DNA of 8,172 nucleotides from the NCBI GenBank assembly GCA_023386115.1, contig JAEWKL010000686.1, positions 1-8,172 on the forward strand, read 5' to 3'. Below are positions 6,683 through 8,172 of this stretch, piece by piece. The translations under genes were made by a program, and so were the position numbers. The notes below the pieces were generated by a model. That model did no database searches. It was not told where the DNA came from and saw only the letters and a program-made list of their open reading frames with translations. Each line of letters opens with the position of its first letter. Position 1 is the first letter of the stretch. Source of the DNA: Pseudomonadota bacterium (GTDB taxonomy: Bacteria; Pseudomonadota; Alphaproteobacteria; Rhizobiales; Beijerinckiaceae).

Positions 6683-6786
6683 TCCTGGCGGACCGTGACC
6701 GGTGCGGCCGTCGCGGCGTGCGTCGGCGGCCCCCGGTTTCTAGGCCGGCGGCCGTCCTGCGGATTGGAGGCTTTGCGCGCGGGTTG

Positions 6787-6839
6787 GACGAATGCGCTGC
6801 GACGCCGGCTTTCCGCCGGCCCGCGGCGGGACATTCGTC
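6787..6839. repeat. 53-bp nested inverted repeat in the divergent intergenic region
   Basis: GACGAATG (6787-6794) is inverted exactly as CATTCGTC (6832-6839). Inside it CGCTGC (6795-6800) can pair with GCGGCG (6823-6828) with one G-U pair, leaving a three-base bulge (6829-6831). At the centre GCCGGC (6804-6809) pairs with GCCGGC (6815-6820) around TTTCC. The element ends 97 bases before the cyclase ATG and lies in the 293-bp divergent gap (6644-6936). I see no convincing sigma-70 promoter in that gap on either strand. The element could be a structured cyclase leader, a regulator site or a dispersed palindromic repeat. Confidence 0.5.
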
Positions 6840-6936
6840 GGCGCGCCCGAACACCGCGAGAATCGACAAGACCGGGGCGCCGCGCCGCCCGATCCTGCCC
6901 TGGCCGCGCCCGCCGCACGGGCCGACCGGGAGAGCC

Positions 6937-8142
6937 ATGACGGAGACTCACGCCCCCCATGACGGGCAGACCTCGCGCGACGCGATGCTGGGCTGGCTGC
7001 TGCGCGACACGCTGGACGAGCGCTACCTCGACGACGTCTTCGCGGGGTTCTGCGACCGGCTGCGCCGCCGGGGCGTCGCCGTCGCGCATGCCGCGCTGCA
7101 CCTGCGCACCAACCATCCGCAATGGCTCGGCATCGAGATCCGGTGGCGCCTCGGGGGAGGCGGGCCGGAATCCCGCAACCTCGATTACGGGCTGTTCGAG
7201 ACCGAGAGCTTTCACGGCAGCCCGGGGCAGCGGATCCGCGACGGAGCCGCGATGGTGCGCCAGCGGCACGAGGCCGATCGGGGAGCCGGAGACGACGGGC
7301 ATCCCGAGACGGCGCGCCTGATGGCGGAGCAGGGCCTGACCGACCTCGTCGCCTGGCCGCTGCGCTACTCCTTGGGCAGACGGCACGTGGCGACCTTCGC
7401 GAGCGACCGGCCGGGCGGGTTCGCGGACGCCGAGATCGACCTCCTGGCGGACCTGCTGCCGGCCCTCGCCGTCGTCACCGAGGTGCGCCACAAGAACCGC
7501 CTGACGCGCCTCCTGCTCGATACCTATGTCGGCCCGCATGCGGGCGGGATGATCCTGGACGGCGCGACGCGGCGGGGCAGCGGCGCCACCGTCGAGGCGG
7601 CGATCATGGTGGTCGACCTGCGCGGCTTCACCCGGATCTCCGAGCTGTGGCCGCGCGACGACGTGATCGCGCTCCTGAACGACTATTTCGACGCGGTGTG
7701 TTGCCCGGTGGAGCGCAACGGCGGCGAGATCCTGAAGTTCATGGGCGACGGCCTCCTGGCGATCTTCCCCCTCGACCGGCCGGATGCCGGCGGCGCGACG
7801 CTGCGGGCCGCCGACGAGGCCCGCCGGGCGATGCGCGACCTCAACCGGGCCCGCGCGGCCCAGGACCTCGAGGCCCTCGGCTACGGGATCGGGATCCATG
7901 CCGGCGCGGTGATGTACGGCAATATCGGCTCGCGCACCCGGCTCGACTTCACCGTCATCGGCCCGGCCGTCAACGTCGCCGCCCGGCTGGAGGGGCTGAC
8001 GAAGGTGCTCGAGGCCGACGTGCTGGTCTCGGGTGCCTTCGCGGCCCTCCTCGACGCGCCGACGGCGCTGGCCTGCCTCGGGAGCTACCCGCTGCGCGGC
8101 GTGGGCGAGCCGCTGGAGGTCTATCGCCTTGCCGGGGAATGA
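6937..8142 (+). CDS. Class III adenylate/guanylate cyclase, soluble, with N-terminal sensory-like region
   Basis: The 401-residue product ends in a complete class III nucleotide cyclase domain (about residues 220-395). Metal-binding Asp residues are D227 (VVDLRGFT) and D271 (MGDG), and K267 (EILKFMGDG) and D337 (RLDFTVIG) are the substrate-specifying pair expected of an adenylate cyclase. N346 and R350 (NVAARLE) stabilise the transition state. All are present, so it should be active, making cAMP from ATP. Residues 1-185 have no membrane segment; 132-182 (TDLVAWPLRYSLGRRHVATF, then FADAEIDLLADLLPALAVV) look like the end of a GAF-like sensor. A linker (YVGPHAGGMILDGATRRGSG, 197-216) of a kind seen in soluble alphaproteobacterial cyclases joins the two. 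The ATG is chosen for the GGGAG just upstream; the open frame to its left is non-coding in character. It is transcribed divergently from the hydrolase series. Confidence 0.92.
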   Translation: MTETHAPHDGQTSRDAMLGWLLRDTLDERYLDDVFAGFCDRLRRRGVAVAHAALHLRTNHPQWLGIEIRWRLGGGGPESRNLDYGLFETESFHGSPGQRIRDGAAMVRQRHEADRGAGDDGHPETARLMAEQGLTDLVAWPLRYSLGRRHVATFASDRPGGFADAEIDLLADLLPALAVVTEVRHKNRLTRLLLDTYVGPHAGGMILDGATRRGSGATVEAAIMVVDLRGFTRISELWPRDDVIALLNDYFDAVCCPVERNGGEILKFMGDGLLAIFPLDRPDAGGATLRAADEARRAMRDLNRARAAQDLEALGYGIGIHAGAVMYGNIGSRTRLDFTVIGPAVNVAARLEGLTKVLEADVLVSGAFAALLDAPTALACLGSYPLRGVGEPLEVYRLAGE

Positions 8143-8172
8143 TACCGCCGCGCCTTCGAACGGATCCGTTCG

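Noticed and set aside
6784..6812. TTGGAC at 6784-6789 as the -35 box of a cyclase promoter
   Set aside because: No -10-like hexamer is found 16-18 bases downstream (the bases there are GC-rich), and the motif overlaps the inverted repeat.
6580..7899. Long minus-strand open frame opposite the cyclase
   Set aside because: No family resemblance and low-complexity composition; the + strand carries a complete catalytic cyclase domain with a good ribosome-binding site.
1..8172. tRNA or rRNA genes, CRISPR array, transposase or insertion-sequence ends
   Set aside because: None seen: no cloverleaf-like segments, no regularly spaced repeats and no transposase motifs. Composition is uniform throughout, so there is no sign of recent transfer.

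Overview
The window is very GC-rich and densely coding, with alphaproteobacterial-looking proteins. Gene content (a DUF1275 protein, an alginate-export-type porin, a YcaC-like hydrolase and a soluble class III cyclase of a type common in Hyphomicrobiales) suggests a Methylobacterium-like organism. This is inference from protein style and base composition; there is no rRNA or other phylogenetic marker here.

Layout. At the left edge (1-476, + strand) lies the C-terminal part of a methyl-accepting chemotaxis protein, cut by the window start. A 203-bp convergent gap containing a hairpin follows. From 6643 down to 680, six genes run on the minus strand. In transcription order they are a YcaC-like isochorismatase-fold hydrolase (6643-5987), a 77-residue XapX membrane protein (5953-5720), an amidohydrolase with a Cys/His-rich tail (5672-3783), an exported tandem VOC protein (3676-2777), an outer-membrane beta-barrel of the alginate-export type (2780-1377) and a DUF1275 inner-membrane protein (1348-680). 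A GC-rich hairpin at 3741-3770 lies in the one sizeable gap, so the series may be one operon with attenuation or two units (hydrolase-XapX-amidohydrolase and VOC-porin-DUF1275). The VOC and porin genes overlap by four bases (GTGA).

A 293-bp divergent region (6644-6936) separates this series from a class III adenylate/guanylate cyclase on the + strand (6937-8142). The region holds a 24-bp imperfect palindrome directly against the ribosome-binding site of the hydrolase gene and a 53-bp nested inverted repeat nearer the cyclase.

How the genes may work together: the minus-strand set supplies an outer-membrane channel, a periplasmic protein, two inner-membrane proteins and two cytoplasmic hydrolases that typically act on amide or related C-N bonds. 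That is the cast expected for uptake and hydrolysis of a small compound, but no substrate can be read from the sequence. The cyclase and chemoreceptor have no evident link to this set beyond proximity.
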